This document shows, one piece after another, positions 18,653 to 26,858 of a DNA stretch of 64,000 bases; position 1 is the stretch's first letter, and every line of letters starts with the position of its first letter. This stretch comes from Oscillatoria sp. CS-180 (GTDB lineage Bacteria; Cyanobacteriota; Cyanobacteriia; Phormidesmidales; Phormidesmidaceae): contig NZ_JAQMUB010000081.1 of NCBI RefSeq assembly GCF_028330965.1, positions 205,080 to 269,079 on the forward strand. Direction: 5' to 3'. The notes below the pieces were generated by a model, which ran no database searches, was not told the DNA's origin, and saw nothing but the letters and a program-made list of their open reading frames with translations. The position numbers and the translations under genes were made by a program.

Positions 18653-18985
18653 ATGGGTTTCCGCAGCCACCAATCAAGTTTGGAGCACCGTCGGGTTCTC
18701 ACCCTTGCCAGAGAATACCGCAGCGAAGGGTATGACGTTACGGTTTATCCAGAAGCGGCGGATCTGCCTGACACGCTATCAAAATGTCCGCTTGACTTAG
18801 TTGCCCGAACAGACGATCAGGTCATTGCGGTTGAAGTACGAACACGTCAAAGCTTGACTCGGAACGGCTCAGAAGATTTACGCCGGATGGCCGCAAAAAT
18901 CACTGAAATTCCCGGCTGGCAATTTGAGCTGGTCGTTACGAATCCTCGTAATCCCAAAGAACCAGAGATTAGCACTACACCCTAG
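18653..18985 (+). CDS. Small restriction-endonuclease-fold protein (AHJR-like)
   Basis: 110 residues. A helix (LEHRRVLTLAREYRSEGYDV) is followed by CPLDLVARTDDQVIAVEVRTRQSL, a PD-(D/E)xK arrangement with Asp48 and Glu61-x-Arg63. Arg replaces the usual Lys. This pattern resembles the archaeal-Holliday-junction-resolvase-like (AHJR) family. It is probably co-transcribed with the RusA-like gene. Whether the Arg variant still cuts DNA is uncertain; it may only bind. Confidence 0.6.
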   Translation: MGFRSHQSSLEHRRVLTLAREYRSEGYDVTVYPEAADLPDTLSKCPLDLVARTDDQVIAVEVRTRQSLTRNGSEDLRRMAAKITEIPGWQFELVVTNPRNPKEPEISTTP

Positions 18986-19001
18986 CGAGCAGACTCTTTG
19001 G

Positions 19002-19333
19002 ATAACCGTCACCCGTTCCATTAGGACAAAACGGCAAGCTATCTAGCGATGGACTAAGCCCCTGAACGCTATTTGGTGCCTTAGCCTAGTGCAGCGTCAA
19101 GATTGAAATTGTGAGTCAATCCAGCTCTTGCAATTGAGTTGAGGCTGACTGCTTTGGCCCCCAGCCCCCATTCGGGGGAGCCAATCCCCGGAAGTCCCCA
19201 GAGTGGGGAATTTAGGGGGCGAATGCACGCTATTGGCTGAACCAAGAGAAGCGTATTGTCTGTCTCAACACTTGCAGGGATAACTCACTCACAATTGCCA
19301 ACTTGGCAGACCACTAGATGGCCAAAGCTCTAT
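19002..19333 (+). repeat. Dispersed intergenic repeat, copy C, split by a MITE
   Basis: The left part (19002-19089) runs from ATAACCGTCACCCGTTCCATTAGGACAAAACGG to TTAGCCTAG. The right part (19314-19333) resumes with CTAGATGGCCAAAGCT. In copy B these are contiguous (TTAGCCTAGATGGCCAAAGC), so the 224 bp between them are a later insertion. Confidence 0.88.
19090..19313. mobile_element. 224-bp MITE with imperfect 27-bp inverted ends and CTAG target duplication
   Basis: The insert starts TGCAGCGTCAAGATTG and ends CAACTTGGCAGACCA. Comparing the first 27 bases with the reverse complement of the last 27 gives 19 matches, including an unbroken AATTGTGAGT. CTAG occurs on both sides (19086-19089 and 19314-19317) but once in the uninterrupted copies. 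There is no ORF of note. The interior has a GC-rich hairpin (CCCCC-ATTC-GGGGG) and a TTTAGGGGGCGAAT segment. A partial relative lies at 50423-50537. A CTAG duplication would fit an IS5-type transposase acting in trans; that is inference. Confidence 0.85.
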
Positions 19334-19352
19334 TGACGTATGGCGACACTCC

Positions 19353-21515
19353 TCACGACGAGGGAGATTCGGGTGGTGCAACAGGGCTACTGCTAGCACC
19401 CGACGGTACTGTCTGAGCTGACACACGAACTCGCTTCGGTGGTTTTGGCTCAGGGGGCAATTTAGGCTCAATTTTGACCCGTTGAATACTCGGTGGGCGT
19501 CCCATGCCATAAGTCAGTTGATGGCTTTGGGCCAGCATCCAGAAAAACAGAGCTGGATTGTTCCTTTCCAGCCAAGCTTGATTTTGATTTAACCAGTTGG
19601 GGAACCAGCCAAAAAGCCACAGTAAAAAAGTTTGCAGCGTGTAATTTAGATAGCTGCCAACCCACCGTATGAGATCCTTTGTGCCTGCTAGCTCCCAAAT
19701 CCAAGACAGCAAAGCGGGATTTTTGCTGGCAGCGGTGAGCGCCATACGATTGAATTCGCTCCAACTGGCCTTGTCTTTGATAAAGCGCTCAGCAACATCG
19801 GGCGTTTCAGACTCCAAAATGCCGAAGAAAGTGTTGAGCATGGAGTTGATGCGTGCTGGAGCAATGTTCTTGCCCGTTGGCACCATCATGCCTTTGGAAA
19901 AGAGCCACGTGATCGCGATATTACTTTGAAACGCGCGGACTTGGTTCAGGTGCTTAGCCTGGAGCAAGTCATAGCGCAGCGCCACGTCTAGCAAACTCGT
20001 TAAACGCGACAGATTCCGAATCAGAGAACCAAACCCAGTAAAAACTAGAGGAGACTGAAGGGATGCCGCATCGCCGATCGCCACCAGCCGATCAAAGGCA
20101 ACAGTGCGATCGTCCTTATCCAAGCTGAAATACCCTGGAATATAGCCAAACGTTGGCTTTCGCCAGGTCAGTTTGTCCATATTGCATCGGCGATACTCCG
20201 GCAGAATATGGAAGAAGTCCTCATACATTGCCAGCAGCGAACCAGGGTTATCAGGGTCAACCTGATGATAGTGAAACAGATAAATAGTCAGTTCGTTTCC
20301 TCGCGCGGGAAACAGTTCCCAAATGAGCTGACGGCCACGTGAAATATCACCGTGACTAAAGAGGACATCACCGTAGGTTGAATCCCAAACCTCTGGTTCA
20401 AAACCGCCCGAAACACAGGCTCCAACAGTAGGACATACGCTGTCGAAGGCGCGCCCGTTATTGAGCTGCCAAGCAATAGGCGATGCCGTCCCCATCGCGT
20501 CTACAAGCAGACGGCCCTGGACCACCTCAGCGTCTCCACTGCCCCGTCGCCGAACCTGAACAGTGACCTCTGTGTCACTGACATGGGCTGACTCAAACTC
20601 AGTTTCATCCCAGATGGTGCCGCCTGCCGCCGTTAGTTTTTCTCCACAGCGCTTCAAGACAGCTTCCGAATCGAGCGCAATATTAAGAACCGTTGGCGTA
20701 TGCAAGACAGGTGCTTTAGCAACAGACGGATTGTTTGCGTCGAAAAACTTGTTGTAGCCGTCCTCATACTCGCGGGCAATTAGCGATTCGAACTCTTCAG
20801 CAGTGAACAGCCCGAGATCAATCAAGCTCTGAAACTCTACTCGTGAAATATTCCATTCGCGATTCATCCGACCAAAAGGAAGCCGCTCAATGAGCAGAAC
20901 TTTATACCCTAAATTAGCCATCACAGCGGCATGGATAACACCCAAAGCACCACCAACATAGATGAGGTCGTATTGCTCACCTGACTCAGCGGGAGGGGCC
21001 TCTAAGGCGGTATTGTCTGCTCGAAAAATTACTTGTTTGGGCTTTTTGGGCGATCGCACGCTATCACGCCAGCGCTTTTCCCACCAATAAACTCGCTCCA
21101 GATCAGCTTCACCATTAGGCATCCGCTGAAAATAAGTTACGGTTTTCGGAAACTTTGTTGCTAAAGCTTCAAAAATAGTCTGCTGCTCTGGCTGAAACGC
21201 GGGCATCTGCCCGTAATCCGGAGGAAAGGCCTGACGAATTTGCTGCTCAAGCTGCTGTAGGAGACGAGACTCCTGCGGCAGCGATCGCTCGCTCCAGCGA
21301 AACACCTTGAGATACGTTGTCCGCTGCAAAGACCACACAAAAATGGACAGAGCAGTTGGCAAAGGCATCCGACTGTCTCGACTGGGAAACTCAACCAGAA
21401 CGCCTTCAGTCGTTGCAGTGACTTTGCCTGCTGGCGCTACGAACGTGTTTTGTAGCCAAGCACGAACAGAGGCTGTATTTGGCGTTGGCACCTCTATATA
21501 AAGCAGCTCTTTCAT
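19353..21515 (-). CDS. cruA: CruA-type lycopene cyclase (FAD-dependent)
   Basis: 720 residues. An N-terminal extension of about 180 residues precedes the dinucleotide-binding segment (DLIYVGGALGVIHAAVMANLGYKVLLIERLPFG). Further flavoprotein motifs follow (NREWNIS, LLVDAMGTASPIAWQL, LVAIGDAASLQSPLVFTGFGS). This architecture matches the CruA/CruP lycopene cyclase family, which cyclises lycopene to carotenes in thylakoid membranes. C-terminal hydrophobic segments (about 620-670) could be membrane-associating. The last 45 residues are Pro/Ser-rich and look disordered. CruA is preferred over CruP on length and N-terminal extension, but CruP cannot be excluded. Confidence 0.72.
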   Translation of the reverse strand: MKELLYIEVPTPNTASVRAWLQNTFVAPAGKVTATTEGVLVEFPSRDSRMPLPTALSIFVWSLQRTTYLKVFRWSERSLPQESRLLQQLEQQIRQAFPPDYGQMPAFQPEQQTIFEALATKFPKTVTYFQRMPNGEADLERVYWWEKRWRDSVRSPKKPKQVIFRADNTALEAPPAESGEQYDLIYVGGALGVIHAAVMANLGYKVLLIERLPFGRMNREWNISRVEFQSLIDLGLFTAEEFESLIAREYEDGYNKFFDANNPSVAKAPVLHTPTVLNIALDSEAVLKRCGEKLTAAGGTIWDETEFESAHVSDTEVTVQVRRRGSGDAEVVQGRLLVDAMGTASPIAWQLNNGRAFDSVCPTVGACVSGGFEPEVWDSTYGDVLFSHGDISRGRQLIWELFPARGNELTIYLFHYHQVDPDNPGSLLAMYEDFFHILPEYRRCNMDKLTWRKPTFGYIPGYFSLDKDDRTVAFDRLVAIGDAASLQSPLVFTGFGSLIRNLSRLTSLLDVALRYDLLQAKHLNQVRAFQSNIAITWLFSKGMMVPTGKNIAPARINSMLNTFFGILESETPDVAERFIKDKASWSEFNRMALTAASKNPALLSWIWELAGTKDLIRWVGSYLNYTLQTFLLWLFGWFPNWLNQNQAWLERNNPALFFWMLAQSHQLTYGMGRPPSIQRVKIEPKLPPEPKPPKRVRVSAQTVPSGASSSPVAPPESPSS

Positions 21516-21830
21516 TACGGCAATCTTTAAGACCAGACGTTCTTAAAAAGGATTCTCAGGCGTTCCAGCCACTCCGCTAGGACCAAACCGCGATCGCCTG
21601 TCACCTCAATTTTGTTATCTTTCCTACATTAAACCCTATGCGTTCACTGCTTGCAGTACAAGCCAATTTCAGAGCATAGTCAGATCTGGGGGGAACAAAC
21701 CCGGAAATTCGAGGGCTAGCCTGTCTGGAATCCTGATTCATTCTTCAGCCCTAGAATTAGCCACAGACGGCGCTTAACTTCAAGCACTAGCGTCTTTATA
21801 AAAAGCAGTTGTCCAGAATGACATATCACT

Positions 21831-21926
21831 TTAGCCATCTAGGCTGGCACAACCATTAGATCCAGGTCCTTAGCGCCTCGCCAAACGGCTCGCCGTCTTG
21901 TCCTAACAGAACTGGCGACGGCTATG
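21831..21926 (-). repeat. Dispersed intergenic repeat, copy D
   Basis: Reading the minus strand, it begins ATAGCCGTCGCCAGTTCTG, continues with TTAGGACAAGACGGCGAGCC and ends AGCCTAGATGGCTAA. This is closest to copies B and E. It lies about 315 bases upstream of cruA. Confidence 0.85.
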
Positions 21927-22145
21927 AGTCGAGGCAGCCAATCGCTTCCGTCTTCTGCAAGGCACAACCGCTAAGAGCCATTTATCGACATCTCGCATTC
22001 AACACAACATCTTACATTTGCCCTTAAATCAGCTAGGATTGGGAACTTCGACCTCAAAATCCTCGAATTTAGAGAGCAAGGGTTAAAGCAGTCAGCATCA
22101 GCTCAACTGCAAGATATGATCTGATGCGATCGCGCCCCAAATCAA

Positions 22146-22331
22146 TCAACGATTCAACCGCAGAGCGAGACTATAGACGGCAAGTCGCTTCACATCTTCG
22201 TACACGACACTGTCACCTTGGGCAGCTCGGCGCACCTCATTAGCGCCAATGAGAAAAGCGCTCCAAATCGCAACAATGACGACCAAACGGCGACAGATAG
22301 CTAGCTTGCATAGCACTGAAGGCTTAAACAT
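22146..22331 (-). CDS. Possible small membrane peptide, doubtful
   Basis: 61 residues. A hydrophobic stretch (about 15-29, LVVIVAIWSAFLIGA) is followed by a charged, amphipathic C-terminal half. No Shine-Dalgarno precedes the ATG. The composition is protein-like, but there is no independent support. Confidence 0.22.
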   Translation of the reverse strand: MFKPSVLCKLAICRRLVVIVAIWSAFLIGANEVRRAAQGDSVVYEDVKRLAVYSLALRLNR

Positions 22332-22586
22332 ACAAAAGTATTCTTGAAAACGTCATCTTAAACCTGTCTGTATCAATATAGTCTTCATATTTGGTAACTG
22401 CCAGTATCACGCGCTCGATCTTTGATATTCAGAAATTTTGTTACAGCTTCTGGCCATCTCACTGCCATAGTCTGAGGAAAACACGGAAAACTCAGCGATT
22501 TCAAACCCTGCCTTGCGAGACAATTCAAAGTTTTTTTGATATCAAAATTAATTATCAAAAGTATAAGAAAAACGATAAGGCAATGA

Positions 22587-23240
22587 TTAATCAGGTTCTC
22601 GCTTCAGACGCCTTGGGTGGTTGCGATCGCGAGGACTTGCCTGAGTCTGATACCATCTCCGCCACCCACGAGACGTTCGCAACGCCAGCCAAAGGAGCAA
22701 TAAGGCAATGAGTCCACCCTGTTGGGGGGCATCAAAAGCGAACAAAACGAGACAGACACAGAGGAAGTCTTCGGCAAAAATGAGCCACGGAGAGGGCCTT
22801 TTGAGACGATATAGCCAACCAACCTGTACCAGGTGGATAACTAGGGCCAACAGTCCACCTAGCCCCCCTAAGAGGAACATTAGCCCAGTGTCTACGTTAA
22901 ATGTGCGAGCAACGGTAATCCCAGCGATCGCCCCTACGGCAGGACTCAGAAACATTTCTGCGCTTTGTATGAAACGCTGCACAATAGACTGCTTTGAAAA
23001 CACCAGTTCAATCAGCGTCCAACTCACCAATGCGCCAACCACAACAGAAGGGGGAAACTGAGACAAGATCGGTACTTCGGCCCACAAATTACCGGAAACA
23101 AACCCAATGATCAAAAGCGGTAAGGCCAATCTAAACCCAGCGGCTGCCGAGATGGATAAAACGGCTAATAACTCAGTGATAATCACACTTGCCCTTGGGT
23201 AGTTATGCTGAAGTACAGAATCTCTTTCAACATAAGACAT
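22587..23240 (-). CDS. DUF4126 family membrane protein
   Basis: 217 residues from 23240; a GTG at 23186 preceded by AAGGGCAA is a plausible alternative start. Four or five hydrophobic helices are visible (LLAVLSISAAAGFRLALPLLI, SPAVGAIAGITVA, LMFLLGGLGGLLALVIHLVQ, FAEDFLCVCLVLFAF, LIALLLLWLAL). The glycine-rich central helices and RPSPWLIFAEDF match DUF4126 proteins. Function unknown. It is divergent from the rhomboid gene, with 120 bases between them. Confidence 0.75.
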   Translation of the reverse strand: MSYVERDSVLQHNYPRASVIITELLAVLSISAAAGFRLALPLLIIGFVSGNLWAEVPILSQFPPSVVVGALVSWTLIELVFSKQSIVQRFIQSAEMFLSPAVGAIAGITVARTFNVDTGLMFLLGGLGGLLALVIHLVQVGWLYRLKRPSPWLIFAEDFLCVCLVLFAFDAPQQGGLIALLLLWLALRTSRGWRRWYQTQASPRDRNHPRRLKREPD

Positions 23241-23360
23241 CGCAATTTTAAAGGGAGGAGAGTCAGACAGTTGTCCATTGGAAACATATCAATAGCTCTC
23301 CGAAACTTAAGGCTGAATAGGGTTTGAAAGCATTGAAAGCTATCGTAAATTTTTGACTCT

Positions 23361-23945
23361 ATGGCACTACCAATAAACAAAAACAATTTGAAAGACATCC
23401 CTCCACCGATTTGGACCTTAGGTGGATTGATCGTCATCCTGTGGGCGGTGCAGGGTATCAATGACGGGCTACTGGGAGGGCGGTTAGTGCTTCATGGCAT
23501 CTATCCTCGGCAAATTGGTGAACTTCAGGGCATCCTTTGGGCACCTTTTTTGCATGGAAATTTCCAGCATTTAATTGCCAATACCCTCCCGCTTCTGACC
23601 TTGGGTGGCCTCATTATGCTGGGCGAAGCCTCAGAATTTTGGAGTGTGACGGTCATTTCCGCTTTAGTCAGCGGCTTGGGTACCTGGCTTATCGGTGCAC
23701 CGAATTCATTGCACATCGGTGCCAGCGGCATCGTTTTTGGATACTTCGGATATCTGCTATTGCGGGGCTATTTTGATCGCAGCGCGTTTGCGATCACGGC
23801 GTCTGTCTTGGTTGTTGTCTTTTATGGCAGCTTTTTGTGGGGTGTCTTACCAAACCAGCCTGGCGTCTCGTGGGAGGGACATCTGTTCGGCTTCTTGGGT
23901 GGCGCACTCACCGCCTGGCTGCTAGCCCGCTCAAAGCGGGGCTAG
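23361..23945 (+). CDS. Rhomboid-family intramembrane serine protease
   Basis: 194 residues with about six transmembrane helices. The catalytic serine motif is HIGASGIVFGYFGY (GASG), and the partner histidine is in WEGHLFGFLGGALTAWL. The HGNFQHLIANTLPLL segment provides the conserved H-x3-N of the second helix. Rhomboids cleave substrate transmembrane helices within the bilayer. Substrates here are unknown. A hairpin overlaps the stop codon. Confidence 0.92.
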   Translation: MALPINKNNLKDIPPPIWTLGGLIVILWAVQGINDGLLGGRLVLHGIYPRQIGELQGILWAPFLHGNFQHLIANTLPLLTLGGLIMLGEASEFWSVTVISALVSGLGTWLIGAPNSLHIGASGIVFGYFGYLLLRGYFDRSAFAITASVLVVVFYGSFLWGVLPNQPGVSWEGHLFGFLGGALTAWLLARSKRG

Positions 23946-23946
23946 C
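23921..23946 (+). terminator. Stem-loop over the rhomboid stop codon
   Basis: GCTAGCCCGC (23921-23930), loop TCAAA, then GCGGGGCTAGC (23936-23946) form a stem of ten pairs with one bulged G. It spans the TAG stop and lies between convergent genes (rhomboid and hrcA). There is no U-tract, so it may protect a 3' end or stop transcription in both directions. Confidence 0.4.
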
Positions 23947-23995
23947 GATCGCCCACTGATCAGCGTTAATGCCAACTTCTGACCGTTCCTACCGC

Positions 23996-25099
23996 CTACA
24001 AAATAGCGTTAAACGCATCAGACAGATAATTCGCGGCGGCTTCAACTGCTGCGATCGCATTCTCATACATCATGCGGGTTGGCCCCAAAACACTGACACT
24101 TCCCAGAGGAGCTTGGCTTTTGCCATAGGTCGCTGATACCAAAGCACAGCCCTGCATGGGTTCTAATGGATTCTCAGAACCAATCAGGACCTTAACGCGG
24201 CGGTTCAAACTGTCTTCTGGATTGGCTTCAAATAAATTGGTTTCAAACACGAGAGACCAGAGTTGATCCTGCTCCTCTTCTAACAGCTGAACGATCGCCT
24301 GCACTTGCTGCGTTTCAGAAAATTCTGGCTGTCTCAGAACTTCGCCTAAACCACTGACTACGAACTGGGTCGATTCTAGCGCCTGGTTACGCTCTGCCAG
24401 CATTTGAATCGCATCCTGCAACATGTTGATGTATCGCTGAAACTCTCGGTCCAGCCTCCCCCAGTCAAGCTCCGCAATCTTCATCAGAGGATGACCGATG
24501 AGATGAGTTGTCAGAAAATTCGACAGGATCTTGAGCTCCCGCTCCAAAGCATCAAGCTGATGAACATCTGTCTCGTGCTGAGACGGCAGTTGAATCACCA
24601 TTGATTGGGTTTCTAAAGAATCTAGAACAACGGACATCAATATTTGCGTTGAATCCAGCAGCACAAGCTGAATGTGGCGAATGGTGACATCGCGTTTTTG
24701 CGGCACCGTGATCAGCGTTAGGTAGCCGCTCAGCGTTGAGAGAATTTGCGCGGCTCCTCGCAATAGCGCTTCTAGACTCCAACCGTCCCAGTTCAAAGTT
24801 CCAGATAGTTGACTATCAACCTGCTGAGCAATGCCCTGAGAGGGATGAATTAGATTATCTACGTAGAGTCGATACCCAAAATCAGACGGCACTCGACCTG
24901 CCGAAGTGTGCGGCTGAAATAGCAGTCCTGCCTTTTCAAGGACTCCCATCGCATGACGAACCGTTGCTGGGCTGATTTTCAAGTCATATTCCCGAGTCAG
25001 CGCTTTTGAACCCACTGGCTCGGCAGTTGTGACATATTGCCGGACCGTTGCCCAAAGAACGTGTTGCTGGCGTGGGTTTAAGGTAATGGGAGCCAACAT
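23996..25099 (-). CDS. hrcA: Heat-inducible transcription repressor HrcA
   Basis: 367 residues. The N-terminal winged helix (LNPRQQHVLWATVRQYVTTAEPVGSKAL, SPATVRHAMGVLEKAGLLFQPHTSAGRVPSD) is diagnostic. The C-terminal part carries the GAF-like dimerisation region and a conserved end (GSVSVLGPTRMMYENAIAAVEAAANYL). HrcA binds CIRCE elements and represses groESL and similar genes. I did not find a convincing CIRCE (TTAGCACTC-N9-GAGTGCTAA) in its own upstream region. Confidence 0.96.
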   Translation of the reverse strand: MLAPITLNPRQQHVLWATVRQYVTTAEPVGSKALTREYDLKISPATVRHAMGVLEKAGLLFQPHTSAGRVPSDFGYRLYVDNLIHPSQGIAQQVDSQLSGTLNWDGWSLEALLRGAAQILSTLSGYLTLITVPQKRDVTIRHIQLVLLDSTQILMSVVLDSLETQSMVIQLPSQHETDVHQLDALERELKILSNFLTTHLIGHPLMKIAELDWGRLDREFQRYINMLQDAIQMLAERNQALESTQFVVSGLGEVLRQPEFSETQQVQAIVQLLEEEQDQLWSLVFETNLFEANPEDSLNRRVKVLIGSENPLEPMQGCALVSATYGKSQAPLGSVSVLGPTRMMYENAIAAVEAAANYLSDAFNAIL

Positions 25100-25768
25100 G
25101 CAGTTATTAAAGCGTACGCTTTACAAGATGAAATCTTGGATTTTACCTTAGCAGATTCACTTCGCAATTGAGTACAACAGTAGGACTTTGTGAACGTTCA
25201 GGGCGAAAATTTTCACCCACAGAAGCATGCCAGGCGATCATCCTCAACGGACTCAACGCAGTTGAATCTGGTTCGACCCCTTGCTCCTCAAGTATAAGAA
25301 AGCCGGATTCAACGTCTCTTAACGGGAGGATATAAGGGGACTACGTGTCAGTCCTGCTCAACAAACTTTGCCTGTAAGCAGCTTACTAAGCTCACCCAGC
25401 TTCCGCTCAGCACAGTGCAGCAACAGGGTAATCACAAAAATCAGTCAAAAAATTAACAATTTATCAACTTTTGACACAAACAGCATAAATGCCTGATCAC
25501 CAAGCTCAGGCCGGGATTTTCGAGAACATTGGCTTTGTGAAAGCAGCTTATTTTTTCATGAAGTTCATCGTTTTCTCGGTATGCAGTTCCAGGAAACCAC
25601 GCTAAGCGAGTACTCTAGGGATTGCGGATGATCCCAAAATTTTTATTTAGTCAGCGACTATCCGCTACCTGAGATGAGGTATCAGCGACAAGCTTTCCTC
25701 CCTAATGCCGATTGTTTTGTGACTTAACGACGTGGCTATGTTCTCTTCAATGCTTTGGATAGGTTTTT
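25100..25768. other. Divergent hrcA-rbcR intergenic region
   Basis: About 670 bp between the divergent starts of hrcA and rbcR. It contains the first copy of a diverged structured repeat (25245-25376). The rest is AT-rich around 25440-25560 and shows no gene. It should hold promoters for both flanking genes, but I cannot place them with confidence. Confidence 0.55.
25245..25376 (+). ncRNA. Candidate structured RNA element / diverged repeat, copy 1
   Basis: About 130 bp aligned along its whole length with 34140-34269. Shared blocks include AAGCCGGAT-TCAACGTCT and GTCAGTCCT. An outer stem GGACT/AGTCC (25249-25253 with 25350-25354) encloses two hairpins: AGTTG-AATC-TGGTT (25260-25273) and TAAGA-17 nt-TCTTA (25295-25321). 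The stems pair as RNA on the plus strand, with G-U pairs. It lies about 390 bases upstream of rbcR. Function unknown; a mobile repeat is the main alternative. Confidence 0.45.
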
Positions 25769-26779
25769 ATGTCTGATCTTCCGTTCACCTTAGATCAGTT
25801 GCGAATCCTCAAGGCGATCGCGACTGAGGGTAGTTTCAAGCGGGCTGCCGACAGCTTATATGTCTCCCAGCCAGCCGTTAGCCTGCAGGTACAGAACTTA
25901 GAGCGCCAGCTCAACGTGCCCCTGTTTGATCGCGGCGGGCGGCGGGCACAGCTGACCGAAGCGGGACACTTGCTGCTGGAATATGGCGATCGCATTCTCA
26001 GCCTGTGTCAAGAGACCTGTCGCGCCATTGAAGACCTCCAAAACCTTCAGGGAGGCACCCTCATTGTCGGAGCCAGCCAAACAACAGGAACTTATTTGTT
26101 ACCGAGAATGATTGGGCTGTTTCGTCAGCGCTATCCTGAGGTCGCCGTTCAGCTCCATGTTCACTCAACCAGACGCACCTCTTGGAGCGTTGCCAATGGT
26201 CAGGTTGACTTGGCAATTATCGGGGGTGAAGTTCCGGCTGAACTCCAAGAGTCACTGGAAATCATTCCCTATGCCGAGGATGAACTGGCGCTCATCATGC
26301 CCGTCTTTCATCCCCTGGCAAACGCTGAAATTATTCGCCGAGAAGATCTATATCAGCTGAAGTTCATTGCGCTAGATTCTCAATCCACCATTCGCAAGGT
26401 GATCGATCAGGTCTTAACTCGCAGCGGCATTGAAACCGGAAACCTCCACATTGAGATGGAATTGAACTCCATCGAGGCCATCAAGAACGCAGTACAGGCG
26501 GGGTTGGGGGTTGCCTTCGTTTCTATTTCAGCGATTGAGAAAGAATTGCAGATGGGAATGCTTCACCGCAGCCGCATCGAAACGGTTGTTGTCCACCGTA
26601 TGCTGTCGGTTATTTTCAACCCCAATCGTTATCGCTCCAAAGCCGCCGAGGCCTTTACAGAAGAAATTCTGCCCCAGTTTACCAACCGTTCTCTAGAACC
26701 GGCCCAAGCGGAGCAGAACGGTCAGAAACGCCCCGTCTCTCCCGTCTCTGAAGCGAATGGGAAAACTCCTGTCGAGTAG
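25769..26779 (+). CDS. rbcR: LysR-type regulator RbcR
   Basis: 336 residues. The N-terminal helix-turn-helix ([40 protein letters not shown]) and the following [15 protein letters not shown] match cyanobacterial/plastid RbcR (Ycf30). The effector domain has the conserved [22 protein letters not shown] start. RbcR controls RuBisCO operon expression in response to carbon and redox status. The last 35 residues are Glu/Pro/Ser-rich and variable. rbcLS is not in this window. Related CmpR/NdhR paralogues are less likely given the close match of the N-terminus. Confidence 0.9.
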   Translation: MSDLPFTLDQLRILKAIATEGSFKRAADSLYVSQPAVSLQVQNLERQLNVPLFDRGGRRAQLTEAGHLLLEYGDRILSLCQETCRAIEDLQNLQGGTLIVGASQTTGTYLLPRMIGLFRQRYPEVAVQLHVHSTRRTSWSVANGQVDLAIIGGEVPAELQESLEIIPYAEDELALIMPVFHPLANAEIIRREDLYQLKFIALDSQSTIRKVIDQVLTRSGIETGNLHIEMELNSIEAIKNAVQAGLGVAFVSISAIEKELQMGMLHRSRIETVVVHRMLSVIFNPNRYRSKAAEAFTEEILPQFTNRSLEPAQAEQNGQKRPVSPVSEANGKTPVE

Positions 26780-26858
26780 CCCTTCAGCTTGTAAGGTATG
26801 GGTAAGCCCTCACAGGTTTTTCTGTTAATTTAGGCTTGCCTACCTAAACCCAGCACAT

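Larger units (their letters stand above)
21516..22586. other. Intergenic region with dispersed repeat and a doubtful small ORF
   Basis: About 1.07 kb between cruA and the DUF4126 gene. It contains dispersed repeat copy D (21831-21926) and a weak 61-codon minus-strand frame (22146-22331). I see no tRNA or terminator of note. Confidence 0.55.

Noticed and set aside
25100..25180. CIRCE operator upstream of hrcA
   Set aside because: TTAGCA and GAGT strings occur near 25149-25170, but the arms do not match TTAGCACTC-N9-GAGTGCTAA and the spacing is wrong.
25262..25290. GGTTCGA sequence as a possible tRNA T-loop
   Set aside because: The flanking five bases cannot pair, and no anticodon or acceptor stem is present upstream. 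It belongs to the diverged repeat.
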